This document shows, piece after piece, positions 9,275 to 18,195 of a stretch of DNA of 64,000 bases (the stretch's first letter is position 1; each line of letters opens with the position of its first letter). Position numbers and translations under genes: made by a program. Under the pieces are notes generated by a model. That model was given only the letters and a program-made list of their open reading frames with translations. It was not told the origin of the DNA and searched no databases. The DNA lies in NCBI RefSeq assembly GCF_016907775.1, contig NZ_JAFBCO010000001.1, positions 2,046,001-2,110,000 of the forward strand, read 5' to 3'. Source of the stretch: Pseudoglutamicibacter cumminsii. Lineage in GTDB: Bacteria; Actinomycetota; Actinomycetes; Actinomycetales; Micrococcaceae.

Positions 9275-10459
9275 TCAGCTATTGATTGCGTCTGGATTGG
9301 CTTTCGCGAATACAGAACCGAAAACCGCGAGTTCGTCTGCGTGGACGACAGGTCGCTCGAAACGGTCGCCCAGGTCTTCGCGTAGCTGGTCGCTGGTTAG
9401 GCCGAGCATGTCTGGGATTTCATCAGATGCGAACGACGAGAAGCCACGCGCGATGACGACACCGTTACTGTTGGTGATGTCGACAGGTTCGCCTTCGATG
9501 AACTCGCCCCGGACATCGATGATTCCGGCGGCCAAAAGTGAGTTAGTTCCGCTTGCGATCGCTTTGACCGCGCCGTCATCCAACACAAGGCGTCCGCGGC
9601 CCTCCGCGAGATGCTCAAGCCACAGACGTTTGAGGGAACGACGCCCACGCTGGGCAGCAAAGAACGTGCCGACGTCCTCCCCTGCAAGTGCTTTCGACGC
9701 ATTTGCGGCCGAAGTTACCAGCGTTGGGATGCCAGACTGCGCAGCAATCGTGGCTGCTGCAACCTTCGTCTGCATACCGCCAGTGCCCACGCCCGCGCTT
9801 CCTGCGGAACCCAGCTCGACGTCAGCTAGGTCACTTGGGTGCGTCACCGTATCGATCGGTTCACCGCCGCGTTCAGGGTGCGCCGTATAAACTGCGTCAA
9901 CGTCTGAAAGCAGAACGACCGCATCCGCTTTGACCAAGTTTGCAACCAGTGCTGCCAGCCGGTCGTTGTCGCCGAAACGGATTTCACTCGTAGCGACCGC
10001 GTCGTTTTCGTTAACGATCGGCACGATGCCCAGTGACAATAGCCGCGACAAAGAGCGGAACGCATTCGCGTAGTGCCCGCGGCGAATCAAATCATCGGCA
10101 GTGAGCAAGACCTGCGCGGCTGTTTCACCGTAGCGGCCGAATTCCTTGGAATACTGGGCCGCCAACACCACTTGGCCAACAGCGGCTGCGGCCTGCTGCG
10201 TCGCTAGATCCTTGGGCCGCGACGTCAGTCCCATCGGTGCGAGCCCCGCGGCAATAGCACCCGATGAAACCAGAACCACCTGGTTTCCGCGTCGGATCAC
10301 TTCACCCAGAGCATCAACCAAATCAACGACGGCCTGCGTGTTGAGTCCACCCTGAATGTCGGACAAAGATGAAGATCCAATCTTCACCACAATCCGGTTA
10401 GCGTGTGGGATGTCTGCACGCTGTTGAACCTTAGATAGTTCGCTGTGCTCTGAAGCCAC
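9275..10459 (-). CDS. proB: glutamate 5-kinase with PUA domain
   Basis: This 394-residue kinase phosphorylates glutamate, the first and feedback-controlled step of proline synthesis. The amino-acid kinase domain starts with VVKIGSSSL (about 24-32), has GAIAAG and IVNENDAV, and a GTGGMQTKV stretch near 225. A C-terminal PUA domain starts at about 290. The GTG start abuts the obgE stop directly with no gap (TAA then GTG), so it is likely translated by coupling. An AAAGGGAT stretch in the obgE end serves as ribosome binding site. Confidence 0.95.
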   Translation of the reverse strand: MASEHSELSKVQQRADIPHANRIVVKIGSSSLSDIQGGLNTQAVVDLVDALGEVIRRGNQVVLVSSGAIAAGLAPMGLTSRPKDLATQQAAAAVGQVVLAAQYSKEFGRYGETAAQVLLTADDLIRRGHYANAFRSLSRLLSLGIVPIVNENDAVATSEIRFGDNDRLAALVANLVKADAVVLLSDVDAVYTAHPERGGEPIDTVTHPSDLADVELGSAGSAGVGTGGMQTKVAAATIAAQSGIPTLVTSAANASKALAGEDVGTFFAAQRGRRSLKRLWLEHLAEGRGRLVLDDGAVKAIASGTNSLLAAGIIDVRGEFIEGEPVDITNSNGVVIARGFSSFASDEIPDMLGLTSDQLREDLGDRFERPVVHADELAVFGSVFAKANPDAINS

Positions 10460-12016
10460 TTAGTGATCCCTTTCTACACTCGCGGAAAAATCTTCGTTGT
10501 CTGTCCAGAGGCCGGATTTGCGCTCGGCGTCCATGATTTCGCGGGTGGCTGCGCGGCGATCCTTGCGTGCCTGATACGCGGCGCGACGCTGGGCGGTCGT
10601 CCTGCGTTCGTTCGTGTCAAGTCGCGGATCCTCGCCTCGGTTTCCGAGCAGCTCCGCACCTGTAGTCATGGTTGGTTCCCAGTCGAAGAGCACTCCGCCT
10701 TCACCACCGATGACGACAGCGTCACCGGGCTCGGCGCCTTCTTCGAACAACGCCTTCTCGATTCCGAGTTTCTCGAGGCGATCCGCGAGGTAACCAATCG
10801 CCTCATCGTTGCGGAAGTCTGTTTGTTCAACCCAACGCTCAGGTTTCTCGCCGCGAATTCGATAGAGCGCCTCACCGGATCGTTCCTCACGTTTGATGGT
10901 GAACTCTTCGACGTTCACTGCACGAGGGCGCACAACCTTGGGAACCTCAACCACGTCGGCATCATGCACGACCTGCGCGCGAGCCTGCTCAACAAGGTCA
11001 GCCATCGCAAACGAAAGCTCACGCAAGCCTTTACGGCTCACAGCCGATACATCAAAGACCTTATAACCGCGGGCTTCGAGCTCTGGACGCATCATGTCAG
11101 CCATGTCCTGGCCATCAGGAACATCAACCTTGTTCAATGCGATGATCGCAGGGCGGTCGATCAACGGGACCGGTGCAGACTCGGTACCCTCAAAGTCTGC
11201 GTCGGCCTTATAGCGTTCAAGCTCGCCCAGAATAATGTCGAGATCGGAAATCGGGTCTCGATCAGTCTCAAGGGACGCACAGTCGAGAACGTGCACAAGA
11301 GCAGCGCAACGCTCAACGTGCCGCAGGAATTCAAGGCCGAGCCCACGCCCTTCAGCCGCACCTTCGATGAGGCCCGGAACGTCAGCGATCGTATAGCGCA
11401 CGTCGCCGGCCGCAACCACACCGAGGTTCGGAACCAAGGTAGTGAACGGATAATCAGCGATCTTTGGCTTTGCGGCGGAAAGTGCGCCAATCAGGGATGA
11501 CTTACCCGCGGACGGGAAACCCACCAAAGCGATGTCAGCAACCGTCTTAAGTTCCAGAACGTGGCGCGTTTCCTCAGCCTGCGTACCGAGTAGCGCAAAC
11601 CCTGGAGCCTTACGCTTGGTCGATGCCAGAGCAGCGTTACCGAGCCCTCCCTGGCCGCCTTTAGACAGGATGAACTCTTGTCCAGGGCGCATCAAATCAG
11701 CAAGGATCTCACCTGATTCGTCCTTGACAACAGTGCCTTCGGGAACCGGCAGCACAAGGTGTTCGCCGTGCTTGCCGTGACGCAGGCTACCCTTGCCTGG
11801 CTCACCGTTTTCGGCTTTCTGATGCGGAGCGTGGTGGAAAGACAGCAGAGTGTTGATCTGAGGATCAACCCGGACAATCACATCGCCGCCGTGACCACCG
11901 TTACCACCGTCTGGGCCACCCAGAGGTTTGAACTTCTCGCGGTGTACGGAGACACAGCCGTGGCCCCCGTTTCCACCGCGCGCGAAAACAGTCACGCGAT
12001 CAACAAACGTTGCCAT
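10460..12016 (-). CDS. obgE: Obg family GTPase (CgtA)
   Basis: This 518-residue GTPase takes part in 50S assembly and stress signalling. The N-terminal glycine-rich Obg fold covers about 1-158 ([23 protein letters not shown]). The G domain has G1 GFPSAGKS at 166-173, switch I YPFTT, G3 DVPG and G4 NKVD. A C-terminal OCT domain follows, then an extra tail of about 80 charged residues rich in Arg/Asp, seen in actinobacterial Obg. The ATG has GGGGAGG upstream. It follows rpmA after a terminator, so it probably also has its own promoter in 12017-12234, and it leads into proB with no gap. Confidence 0.96.
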   Translation of the reverse strand: MATFVDRVTVFARGGNGGHGCVSVHREKFKPLGGPDGGNGGHGGDVIVRVDPQINTLLSFHHAPHQKAENGEPGKGSLRHGKHGEHLVLPVPEGTVVKDESGEILADLMRPGQEFILSKGGQGGLGNAALASTKRKAPGFALLGTQAEETRHVLELKTVADIALVGFPSAGKSSLIGALSAAKPKIADYPFTTLVPNLGVVAAGDVRYTIADVPGLIEGAAEGRGLGLEFLRHVERCAALVHVLDCASLETDRDPISDLDIILGELERYKADADFEGTESAPVPLIDRPAIIALNKVDVPDGQDMADMMRPELEARGYKVFDVSAVSRKGLRELSFAMADLVEQARAQVVHDADVVEVPKVVRPRAVNVEEFTIKREERSGEALYRIRGEKPERWVEQTDFRNDEAIGYLADRLEKLGIEKALFEEGAEPGDAVVIGGEGGVLFDWEPTMTTGAELLGNRGEDPRLDTNERRTTAQRRAAYQARKDRRAATREIMDAERKSGLWTDNEDFSASVERDH

Positions 12017-12234
12017 TTCGACCTCCCCTTGCCCACCACGATGGGCCCTTATATATGTTCACCGGTTCAAACGGTGCAACCGCAACGGATACGTTGGAGA
12101 ACCGCGCGGTCGTTGTTTCTATGCTTCCACATCCAGCATCCTCAAGGCCCCCGAATGTGAACAACCTTCACGGTCAGCTAAATCCTTGTGGATAGAGCCG
12201 ACGCGACACGTCGACTAAAACATCGACTTAATAG

Positions 12235-12268
12235 AAAGCGGGGAAGACCATGAGGTCTTCCCCGCTTT
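12235..12268 (-). terminator. terminator after rplU-rpmA
   Basis: A perfect 15-bp stem (AAAGCGGGGAAGACC, with its complement at 12254-12268) around an ATGA loop lies just past rpmA. The minus-strand 3' arm is A/U-ended rather than followed by a long U-run, so some readthrough into obgE is possible. Confidence 0.8.
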
Positions 12269-12295
12269 CGGTGAAAGATATTGATGCTGCGAGGT

Positions 12296-12547
12296 TTACT
12301 CGCCAACAATGCTGACGGTCTTACGACCGCGACGCGTACCGAACTCAACCGAACCTGCAGCAAGTGCGAACAGCGTGTCGTCCTTACCGCGGCCAACGTT
12401 GGCGCCTGCGTGGTAGCGGGTGCCACGCTGACGAACCAGGATCTCGCCTGCCTTGACGGTCTGGCCGCCAAAGCGCTTGATGCCCAGGTACTGCGGGTTG
12501 GAGTCGCGACCGTTACGAGTCGAGCCAACGCCCTTCTTTGATGCCAT
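12296..12547 (-). CDS. rpmA: 50S ribosomal protein L27
   Basis: This 83-residue protein lies near the peptidyl transferase centre. It begins [16 protein letters not shown], with the N-terminus directly usable and no Staphylococcus-type cleaved extension. The [17 protein letters not shown] stretch and the GKDDTLFAL motif are typical. It follows rplU by about 40 bp and is followed by a terminator. Confidence 0.97.
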   Translation of the reverse strand: MASKKGVGSTRNGRDSNPQYLGIKRFGGQTVKAGEILVRQRGTRYHAGANVGRGKDDTLFALAAGSVEFGTRRGRKTVSIVGE

Positions 12548-12588
12548 TTCTGCCTACCTTAGAGCTTGAGGGTTACTGTTTCCGGGTA

Positions 12589-12897
12589 TCAGGCAATCGA
12601 GGTGATCTCGACGCGCGACAATGCTGCGCGGAAACCCTGACGCTTCTTGTAGCCGGTCTTGTTCTTGTACTTCTGGATGACAATCTTCTTGCCGCGGAGG
12701 TTCTCCAGGACCTTAGCCTGAACCTTAACCTTGGCAAGCTTGTCGGCATCCGACGTCACGTTGTCGCCGTCGACCAGCAGCACCGCGGGGAGCTCGATCG
12801 TGTCACCGATCTCATCGCGGACGCGGTCGAGGGTCACGATGTCGCCAACAGCGACCTTCTCCTGGCGCCCACCAGCGCGAACAATCGCGTAGACCAC
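12589..12897 (-). CDS. rplU: 50S ribosomal protein L21
   Basis: This 102-residue protein binds 23S rRNA. The start is taken as the GTG at 12897 because [15 protein letters not shown] is the conserved L21 N-terminus; the open frame continues 58 residues upstream without homology. The C-terminal [15 protein letters not shown] signature is complete. It is the first gene of rplU-rpmA, with a long leader of about 100 nt from the promoter at 13010-13037. Confidence 0.96.
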   Translation of the reverse strand: MVYAIVRAGGRQEKVAVGDIVTLDRVRDEIGDTIELPAVLLVDGDNVTSDADKLAKVKVQAKVLENLRGKKIVIQKYKNKTGYKKRQGFRAALSRVEITSIA

Positions 12898-13009
12898 TTG
12901 GTACTCACTTCTCTCGACTTTGGACAATGCAAAGTGGATCCCTGCTGCGTTGCAGCTCATCCACATGAACGTTCGAAACGTGCAATACCCGACCAGAACA
13001 ATCTTTGAA

Positions 13010-13037
13010 TCTCTAATGGAGTTCATCCTGAGGTCAA
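13010..13037 (-). promoter_or_regulatory. candidate rplU promoter
   Basis: On the minus strand TTGACC (-35, 13032-13037) and TAGAGA (-10, 13010-13015) are separated by 16 bp. It lies about 110 bp before the rplU start. The rest of the 12898-13181 interval shows no gene and no clear rne terminator. Confidence 0.5.
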
Positions 13038-13181
13038 TACAAAGAACTGACCCGGGCACACGCACCGACATTCCATCTTACGTTCAGACGGCGTTACAAG
13101 CAAATAAGAGATGACCCGCGTGGCGCGTCGCTCACTGTTCACTTGAGAGCCGCCCTGGACTGAGGGCTCGAAAGCCGCTAA

Positions 13182-15812
13182 TTAGCCACGCTTAATCTGA
13201 TCTGCTGAGACCCCAACACCAAGCATCGTGACTTCCGTCTCTTTTTGCTTCGGCGTGTCGCTAGCGGTTTGAGTCGAGCTCACTCGACTGCCCGAGCTCA
13301 CTCGCGTCTCAACTGTAGCTGCAGTCTTAGACCCTTGCGCAGATCCTGCTGCACGGCGTCGACGGCGGCCCGATATTTCAGGCTTATCGAGAGACTTCTC
13401 GACGGACGCTGTCTTCGACTTCGTCTCATCCTGCTTCGTAGGGTTGCTACCTTCGGACTTCGCAGGTTGCGACATCTTAGGTTCGCTGGATTCCGACTTC
13501 GCAGGTTTGCTAGCCACTGACTTTGTAGGTTCCGACGAATCAGCTGACGGTGACTTCTCGTTGTTGCCCTCAGCCTGTTGGCGTCCGCGTCCCCCACGGC
13601 CGCGACGCCCGCGCCGGCGACGACGGCTCCGGCCTTCAGCGCCGCCATCTTCGGAAGTATTTTCGGAGCCCTTGGCCTCAACATCGCCAGCATCCGCATC
13701 GTGCTGTTCAGGCACGTCCTGGCCCTCATCGTCACCGTGCTGTGACGCGGCGGCGATCTTCGTCAGAGCCTCACGAGTTGCTGCTGCCCGCTTTTCACGT
13801 TCGCGATCCTGCTCCGTCGGCTCCGCGTTGGATCCGCTATCCGACTGATCCTTCGCTTCATCACGCTGATCGCGTTGCGCCTCGCGTTCCATCTGACGCG
13901 CCTTACGGCGTTCGGAGCGAGTTGGACGGTCGCTCGGACGATGCACATGCTGCTGTCGGCCACCGCCACCGACGAGTGGCTCGTCGTGAACCACGATGCC
14001 GCGCCCGGAGCACGCTTCGCATGCGGTAGAGAAAACCTCAACGAGGCCAGTTCCCACACGTTTGCGGGTCATCTGAACCAGGCCAAGGCTCGTCACCTCG
14101 GACACTTGATGCTTGGTCCGGTCGCGCGCGAGGCACTCGACGAGGCGACGCAACACGAGGTCGCGGTTGGCTTCCAGCACCATGTCGATGAAGTCAATCA
14201 CGATGATGCCGCCGATGTCGCGCAAACGTAGCTGACGCACGACCTCTTCAGCAGCTTCGAGGTTGTTCTTGGTGACGGTTTCTTCGAGGTTGCCGCCAGT
14301 GCCGGTGAACTTGCCGGTGTTGACGTCGATGACCGTCATGGCTTCGGTGCGGTCGATCACCAAGGAACCGCCGGATGGCAGGTTGACCTTGCGGTCCAAG
14401 GCCTTAGCGAGGGTCTCATTGATGCGCTTGGCGTCGAATACGTCTTCCTCGCCTTCCCACTTGGAGAGGCGATCCAACAGATCCGGAGCAACGTAGGTCA
14501 CGTACGCTTCGATCGTGTCCCACACGTGTTCGCCCTGAACCACGAGTTCCGAGAAGTCTTCGTTGAAGACGTCACGGACCGTCTTGATCGTCAGGTCCGG
14601 TTCCGCATACAGAAGTTCAGGGGCGCGCGTCTTGGTGGACTTGGACGCTTTTTCGATCGCTTCCCACTGAACGCGAAGGCGGTTGATGTCGTTCATGAGT
14701 TCTTCCTCAGAAGCGCCTTCTGCCGCGGTGCGGACGATCACGCCGGCCTCGTCTGGGGTGTGTTCGCGCAGGATGCGCTTGAGGCGCGTACGTTCCACCT
14801 CAGGTAGCTTGCGCGAGATGCCGGTCATCGATCCACCTGGAACGTAGACGAGGTAACGTCCAGGCAAGGAGATCTGGCTCGTCAGCCGCGCGCCCTTATG
14901 TCCCACGGGATCCTTCGTGACCTGCACGAGGACCGAGTCGCCGGACTTGAGAGCGTTTTCGATTCGCTTAGCCTGGCCGTCGAGTTGTGCGGCGTCCCAG
15001 TTGACTTCGCCCGCATACAGGACAGCGTTGCGTCCGCGGCCGATGTCAACGAAAGCGGCTTCCATGGATGGCAACACGTTCTGGACACGGCCAAGATAAA
15101 CGTTGCCGATCAACGAGTCTTGCGTTGTATGCGATACGAAGTGCTCAACGAGGATGTCGTCTTCGAGCACGCCGATCTGGATCCGCTCGCTGTCTTCGCG
15201 CACGACCATCTTGCGGTCCATCGATTCACGGCGTGCGAGGAACTCTGCTTCAGAAATTCCGTGCCGGCGGCGTCCCATGTCTCGGGATTCGCGTCTGCGC
15301 TGGCGCTTCGCCTCGAGGCGGGTCGAACCGCGGACGGCAGTCACCTTATCCGGTGCTTTGTCTACCGTTGAACGTGGTGCACGCACACGGGTGACGGTTC
15401 CTGGTGGATCGTCCTGGCTACCGCCTTCGATCTCCATGTCTTCGGTACCACGACGACGGCGACGACGACGGCGTGATGTCGTCGTCTGCTCGTCGGCTTG
15501 GTCTTGTGCAGCGTTGTCGTTGTCGCTGTCGTCTTGGTTCGTGCTCTCCGCCTCATCCGAGCGGCGGGACTCACGTGAGCGGCGAGACTCGCCTCCCCTG
15601 CGGCGGCGTGAACGCCCACCCTGCTCCGATTCCTCGGAGTCTGATTCCTGTTTCACGAGGTCATCGGTCCGCAACAGGTCACCCAGCGGCAGGTCCGGAA
15701 TCGCAAACGGGTCGAACACGACATGGTTTGCTTGTTCAGGCGTCGTTGCCTTTTCAGCTGACGCTGTATGTTCGGCAGACTCGTGCTGGTCTGCGTCCTT
15801 TTTCTTCGCCAT
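13182..15812 (-). CDS. rne: ribonuclease E/G family protein
   Basis: This 876-residue endoribonuclease drives mRNA turnover and rRNA processing. The order of parts is a disordered, Arg- and acid-rich N-terminus (about 1-200), a catalytic core with an embedded S1 domain (LVEHFVSHTTQDSLIGNVYLG, about 225-300), the magnesium motifs VIDVNTG and IIVIDFIDM, and the Zn-link CEACSG. A C-terminal tail of about 250 residues is low-complexity, with AKSE/P repeats and RRRRGRRGRGGRGR, a probable RNA- or partner-binding scaffold. The catalytic core inside two disordered arms is the usual actinobacterial layout. The ATG at 15812 follows GGGAG. It precedes rplU-rpmA, a conserved order. Confidence 0.95.
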   Translation of the reverse strand: MAKKKDADQHESAEHTASAEKATTPEQANHVVFDPFAIPDLPLGDLLRTDDLVKQESDSEESEQGGRSRRRRGGESRRSRESRRSDEAESTNQDDSDNDNAAQDQADEQTTTSRRRRRRRRGTEDMEIEGGSQDDPPGTVTRVRAPRSTVDKAPDKVTAVRGSTRLEAKRQRRRESRDMGRRRHGISEAEFLARRESMDRKMVVREDSERIQIGVLEDDILVEHFVSHTTQDSLIGNVYLGRVQNVLPSMEAAFVDIGRGRNAVLYAGEVNWDAAQLDGQAKRIENALKSGDSVLVQVTKDPVGHKGARLTSQISLPGRYLVYVPGGSMTGISRKLPEVERTRLKRILREHTPDEAGVIVRTAAEGASEEELMNDINRLRVQWEAIEKASKSTKTRAPELLYAEPDLTIKTVRDVFNEDFSELVVQGEHVWDTIEAYVTYVAPDLLDRLSKWEGEEDVFDAKRINETLAKALDRKVNLPSGGSLVIDRTEAMTVIDVNTGKFTGTGGNLEETVTKNNLEAAEEVVRQLRLRDIGGIIVIDFIDMVLEANRDLVLRRLVECLARDRTKHQVSEVTSLGLVQMTRKRVGTGLVEVFSTACEACSGRGIVVHDEPLVGGGGRQQHVHRPSDRPTRSERRKARQMEREAQRDQRDEAKDQSDSGSNAEPTEQDREREKRAAATREALTKIAAASQHGDDEGQDVPEQHDADAGDVEAKGSENTSEDGGAEGRSRRRRRGRRGRGGRGRQQAEGNNEKSPSADSSEPTKSVASKPAKSESSEPKMSQPAKSEGSNPTKQDETKSKTASVEKSLDKPEISGRRRRRAAGSAQGSKTAATVETRVSSGSRVSSTQTASDTPKQKETEVTMLGVGVSADQIKRG

Positions 15813-16359
15813 ACGTGGCTACTCCCAGCGGGTATCTGCCACAGTCAGATGCCCGTACTCGTCATCAGATCTCAGCCTGCACTGTGTGCGTCACGGCTTG
15901 ATCCGGAAGTCGTTAACCGGTTCGGCCTCTCACACCGAAGCACTCACCGTTGAGCCGCCTTCCACGTCCGCTGGACGTCAACAACGCATGTTCTCGTCCT
16001 CTTCAACCATCATTCGTGATGGCGCCAGCCGCGCAATCCTACGGCCGTTCGAGTGTCCTAGCACCCCGTTTACACATGAGATGCTCATGCGATATTCATG
16101 CGGATTTCCTGGCGGCGGGTCTATGGCGCGCGTGCAGCAGCAAGCACATAGTCGCGTGCGAAACATCCGTTGACGACCTGTGGTCGTTGCACGGTGTCTC
16201 CACCTTGGAAACCCACCAAAACACGTATTATCGGAAGGAAACACACTGTCGGTGAGTAGAGCGCCCCGGTCTGTGGTGTCCGGAGACTCTCTGCACTGAT
16301 TGTCTCACATCACGGTAGATTGTTCTCTCTACTACTACTGCGTATAAGGATTACCCTCC
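15813..16359. other. intergenic between rne and the VKOR gene
   Basis: This 547-bp divergent region must hold the rne leader and promoter and the plus-strand promoter of the VKOR gene (16320-16348). Long RNase E leaders are often used for autoregulation, but I could not identify a defined structure. Open frames here lack ribosome binding sites and recognisable products. Confidence 0.5.
16320..16348 (+). promoter_or_regulatory. candidate promoter of the VKOR gene
   Basis: TTGTTC (16320-16325) and TATAAG (16343-16348) are separated by 17 bp. The predicted start site is only about 5 nt before the ATG at 16360, so the mRNA would be leaderless or nearly so. Confidence 0.4.
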
Positions 16360-17019
16360 ATGAACTCGCTAGCTACAACAGGTCAACAAGGATCAGATGA
16401 GGCTTTCACTGAAGATGTTCCCGGGCGTGTCCAGGACCTTCCGTGGTGGGCTCGCACGCGCGGATTCGGGTGGGTTCTTCTTGTTTGCGGCGTGGGATCC
16501 TTCTACGGTGCCGTTGAGCTAACGCTTGAACGGATCCAGCTCTACATCAACCCTGATCACATCGCTGCGTGCGATGTCGGTGGCGCGTTCTCGTGTAGCA
16601 CTGTCATGAAGTCGGCGCAGGCTTCTGTGTTCGGGCCTCCGAACCCTTTCATTGGCTTGGTTGGTTTCACTATTTTGATTGTTGTCGGTGTCGTGTTGAC
16701 CACCGAAACACGGCTTCCGCGCTGGTTCATGAACATGAACTTGCTCGGCACTGCCGCCGCGACCGGTTTTCTCGTGTGGCTCTACACGCAGGCCGTCTAC
16801 GAGATCGGTTCGCTGTGCCTTTACTGCATGGTGTGCTGGTTCTTCATGGGGTTGCTGTTACCAGTTCACCTGGCCCGGAACATCCTCACGAACGATCTGC
16901 CGGCTCCGCGATGGCTTCGCGGATGGGCCCAGCACGGTGCGTGGCTGACGTCTTTCATCCTTCTGGTTGCGTGTGCTGCTTCGATCCTGGTGGTTTTCTC
17001 GAATCAGTTCTTCGGCTAG
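16360..17019 (+). CDS. vitamin K epoxide reductase (VKOR) family membrane protein
   Basis: The protein has 219 residues with four to five membrane helices. VKOR homologues reoxidise a DsbA-like partner and pass electrons to quinone, supporting disulfide formation outside the membrane in actinobacteria. The loop pair DVGGAFSCSTVMKS (one Cys before the conserved Ser) and the active-site CLYC (in SLCLYCMVCWF, about 151-154) are present. There is no fused thioredoxin domain, and the cytoplasmic N-terminus of about 30 residues is polar. The gene is alone between two minus-strand blocks and is followed by a strong terminator. The DsbA partner is not adjacent. Confidence 0.9.
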   Translation: MNSLATTGQQGSDEAFTEDVPGRVQDLPWWARTRGFGWVLLVCGVGSFYGAVELTLERIQLYINPDHIAACDVGGAFSCSTVMKSAQASVFGPPNPFIGLVGFTILIVVGVVLTTETRLPRWFMNMNLLGTAAATGFLVWLYTQAVYEIGSLCLYCMVCWFFMGLLLPVHLARNILTNDLPAPRWLRGWAQHGAWLTSFILLVACAASILVVFSNQFFG

Positions 17020-17060
17020 TTCACGCGCAGGCCTCAACACCTCAAGGCCTCAACACATGA

Positions 17061-17098
17061 CGATGGCGTGGTCACCTTGGTAGGTGACCACGCCATCG
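17061..17098. terminator. bidirectional terminator between VKOR gene and ndk
   Basis: A perfect 16-bp stem (CGATGGCGTGGTCACC, with its complement at 17083-17098) around TTGGTA lies between convergent genes. U-runs are weak on both sides. Confidence 0.75.
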
Positions 17099-17167
17099 CT
17101 GTGTATTACGGCCGTCGTGTTGCGGTGCTTCCAGCAGCGCCGGTCGGTTCTACTCGCTCTCTAGCGC

Positions 17168-17216
17168 TTAAGCCGAACTCTGCTCCTTTAGCTGAACTCT
17201 GTTGCTTTAGTCGAAC
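17168..17216 (-). repeat. imperfect ~19-bp tandem repeats over the ndk stop codon
   Basis: On the minus strand three imperfect units follow each other, beginning TTCGACTAAAGCAACAGAG, TTCAGCTAAAGGAGCAGAG and TTCGGCTTAAG. The first contains the last ndk codon and its stop. A related repeat lies at 27520-27566 downstream of the clpX gene run. Confidence 0.55.
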
Positions 17217-17617
17217 CACAGGCCGAGCTCACGCTCAGCGGAAAGAGTCGAGTCGGAACCGTGCACGAGGTTCTTCTGAACATTCGCACCCCAGTCTCGG
17301 CCAAGATCGCCTCGGATCGTGCCAGGGGCGGCGACCGTTGGGTCGGTTGCTCCGGCCAGCGAACGGAAACCTTCGATGACACGGTTGCCTTCAACCTTCA
17401 ACGCAAGCACCGGCCCCGAAGACATGAACTCGAGCAGAGGCTCATAGAACGGTTTACCCTCGTGCTCCTCGTAATGGTTTTCGAGCAGTTCACGGGACGG
17501 GGTTTCAAGCTTGACCTTAGTGATGACGTAGCCCTTGGCTTCGATGCGGGCCATTATCTGGCCCATCAAACCGCGTTCAACACCATCTGGCTTCACCAAT
17601 ACAAGAGTGGATTCCAT
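17207..17617 (-). CDS. ndk: nucleoside diphosphate kinase
   Basis: This 136-residue enzyme transfers the gamma phosphate of ATP to NDPs and dNDPs, which links it functionally to the nrd operon. The catalytic histidine is in NLVHGSDS near residue 118, and the N-terminal TLVLVKPDGVERG is canonical. The ATG follows AAGGAC. It is the last gene of ileS-folC-DUF4233-ndk, 140 bp after DUF4233. Tandem repeats at its 3' end include the stop codon. Confidence 0.97.
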   Translation of the reverse strand: MESTLVLVKPDGVERGLMGQIMARIEAKGYVITKVKLETPSRELLENHYEEHEGKPFYEPLLEFMSSGPVLALKVEGNRVIEGFRSLAGATDPTVAAPGTIRGDLGRDWGANVQKNLVHGSDSTLSAERELGLWFD

Positions 17618-17757
17618 AAAAATGAGTCCTTAGAACGTTGAGAAACTTCTGATATTCAGCGTATACGAGGCGAGGGTGAGCACCTAAGCGAACGTGTTGC
17701 GGCGCCCGGTATCTGATCCGGCGCAGTGAATGTGCTCCGGCTCAGCGTCACCCGGTG

Positions 17758-18195
17758 TCAGCCGTTCTCGGCTTCCCATTCAGCTTGTTCCTGGGCGCGG
17801 AGGACGTTCTCACGGTCCATCTGCTTGCCCTTGATGATTCCGTAAGCCCAGATGCACGCGAAAATCGCGCCGACCACGTACATCATCGGCTCGAGGATCC
17901 CCAGCGCAATCATGACAACCTGGAGACCCCACCCCAAAGCGACGCCCCATGGCTGCCGCAAGAAGGCACAGGTCAAAACCATCACAACGCCGATGACGAC
18001 GCACGTCAGCAAGTACGGCAGGCCGCCGCCTTCGAGCAGCCCATGCTTACCGAACAACGCGAGGCCTGCGAAAATAACGACGAGCGCTTCAAGTGTGAGC
18101 GTCGAGGAACCAAACATCACGGCGATCGAACGCTGTTGTTTCTTCTGACCTGGTCGCCAGGCCAGCTGCTTTTTCGTATAGCGTTTCTGCGCCAC
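17758..18195 (-). CDS. DUF4233 membrane protein
   Basis: The protein has 145 residues and about four transmembrane helices between residues 22 and 120, with a basic N-terminus (AQKRYTKKQLAWRPGQKKQQRS). It is the DUF4233 family, found almost always directly after folC in actinobacteria; the function is unknown. The GTG start follows the folC stop (TGA) without a gap, and AGGAGG inside the folC end serves as ribosome binding site, so the two are translationally coupled. Confidence 0.88.
   Translation of the reverse strand: MAQKRYTKKQLAWRPGQKKQQRSIAVMFGSSTLTLEALVVIFAGLALFGKHGLLEGGGLPYLLTCVVIGVVMVLTCAFLRQPWGVALGWGLQVVMIALGILEPMMYVVGAIFACIWAYGIIKGKQMDRENVLRAQEQAEWEAENG

Noticed and set aside
13440-13520. 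Direct DNA repeats inside rne as a mobile or CRISPR-like repeat
   Set aside because: They are in frame and encode AKSE/P-rich repeats of the disordered RNase E tail.
14882-16255. Plus-strand open frames over the 5' half of rne and its upstream region
   Set aside because: They overlap the RNase E/G catalytic core or have no ribosome binding site; compositions are Arg/Ser-rich shadows.
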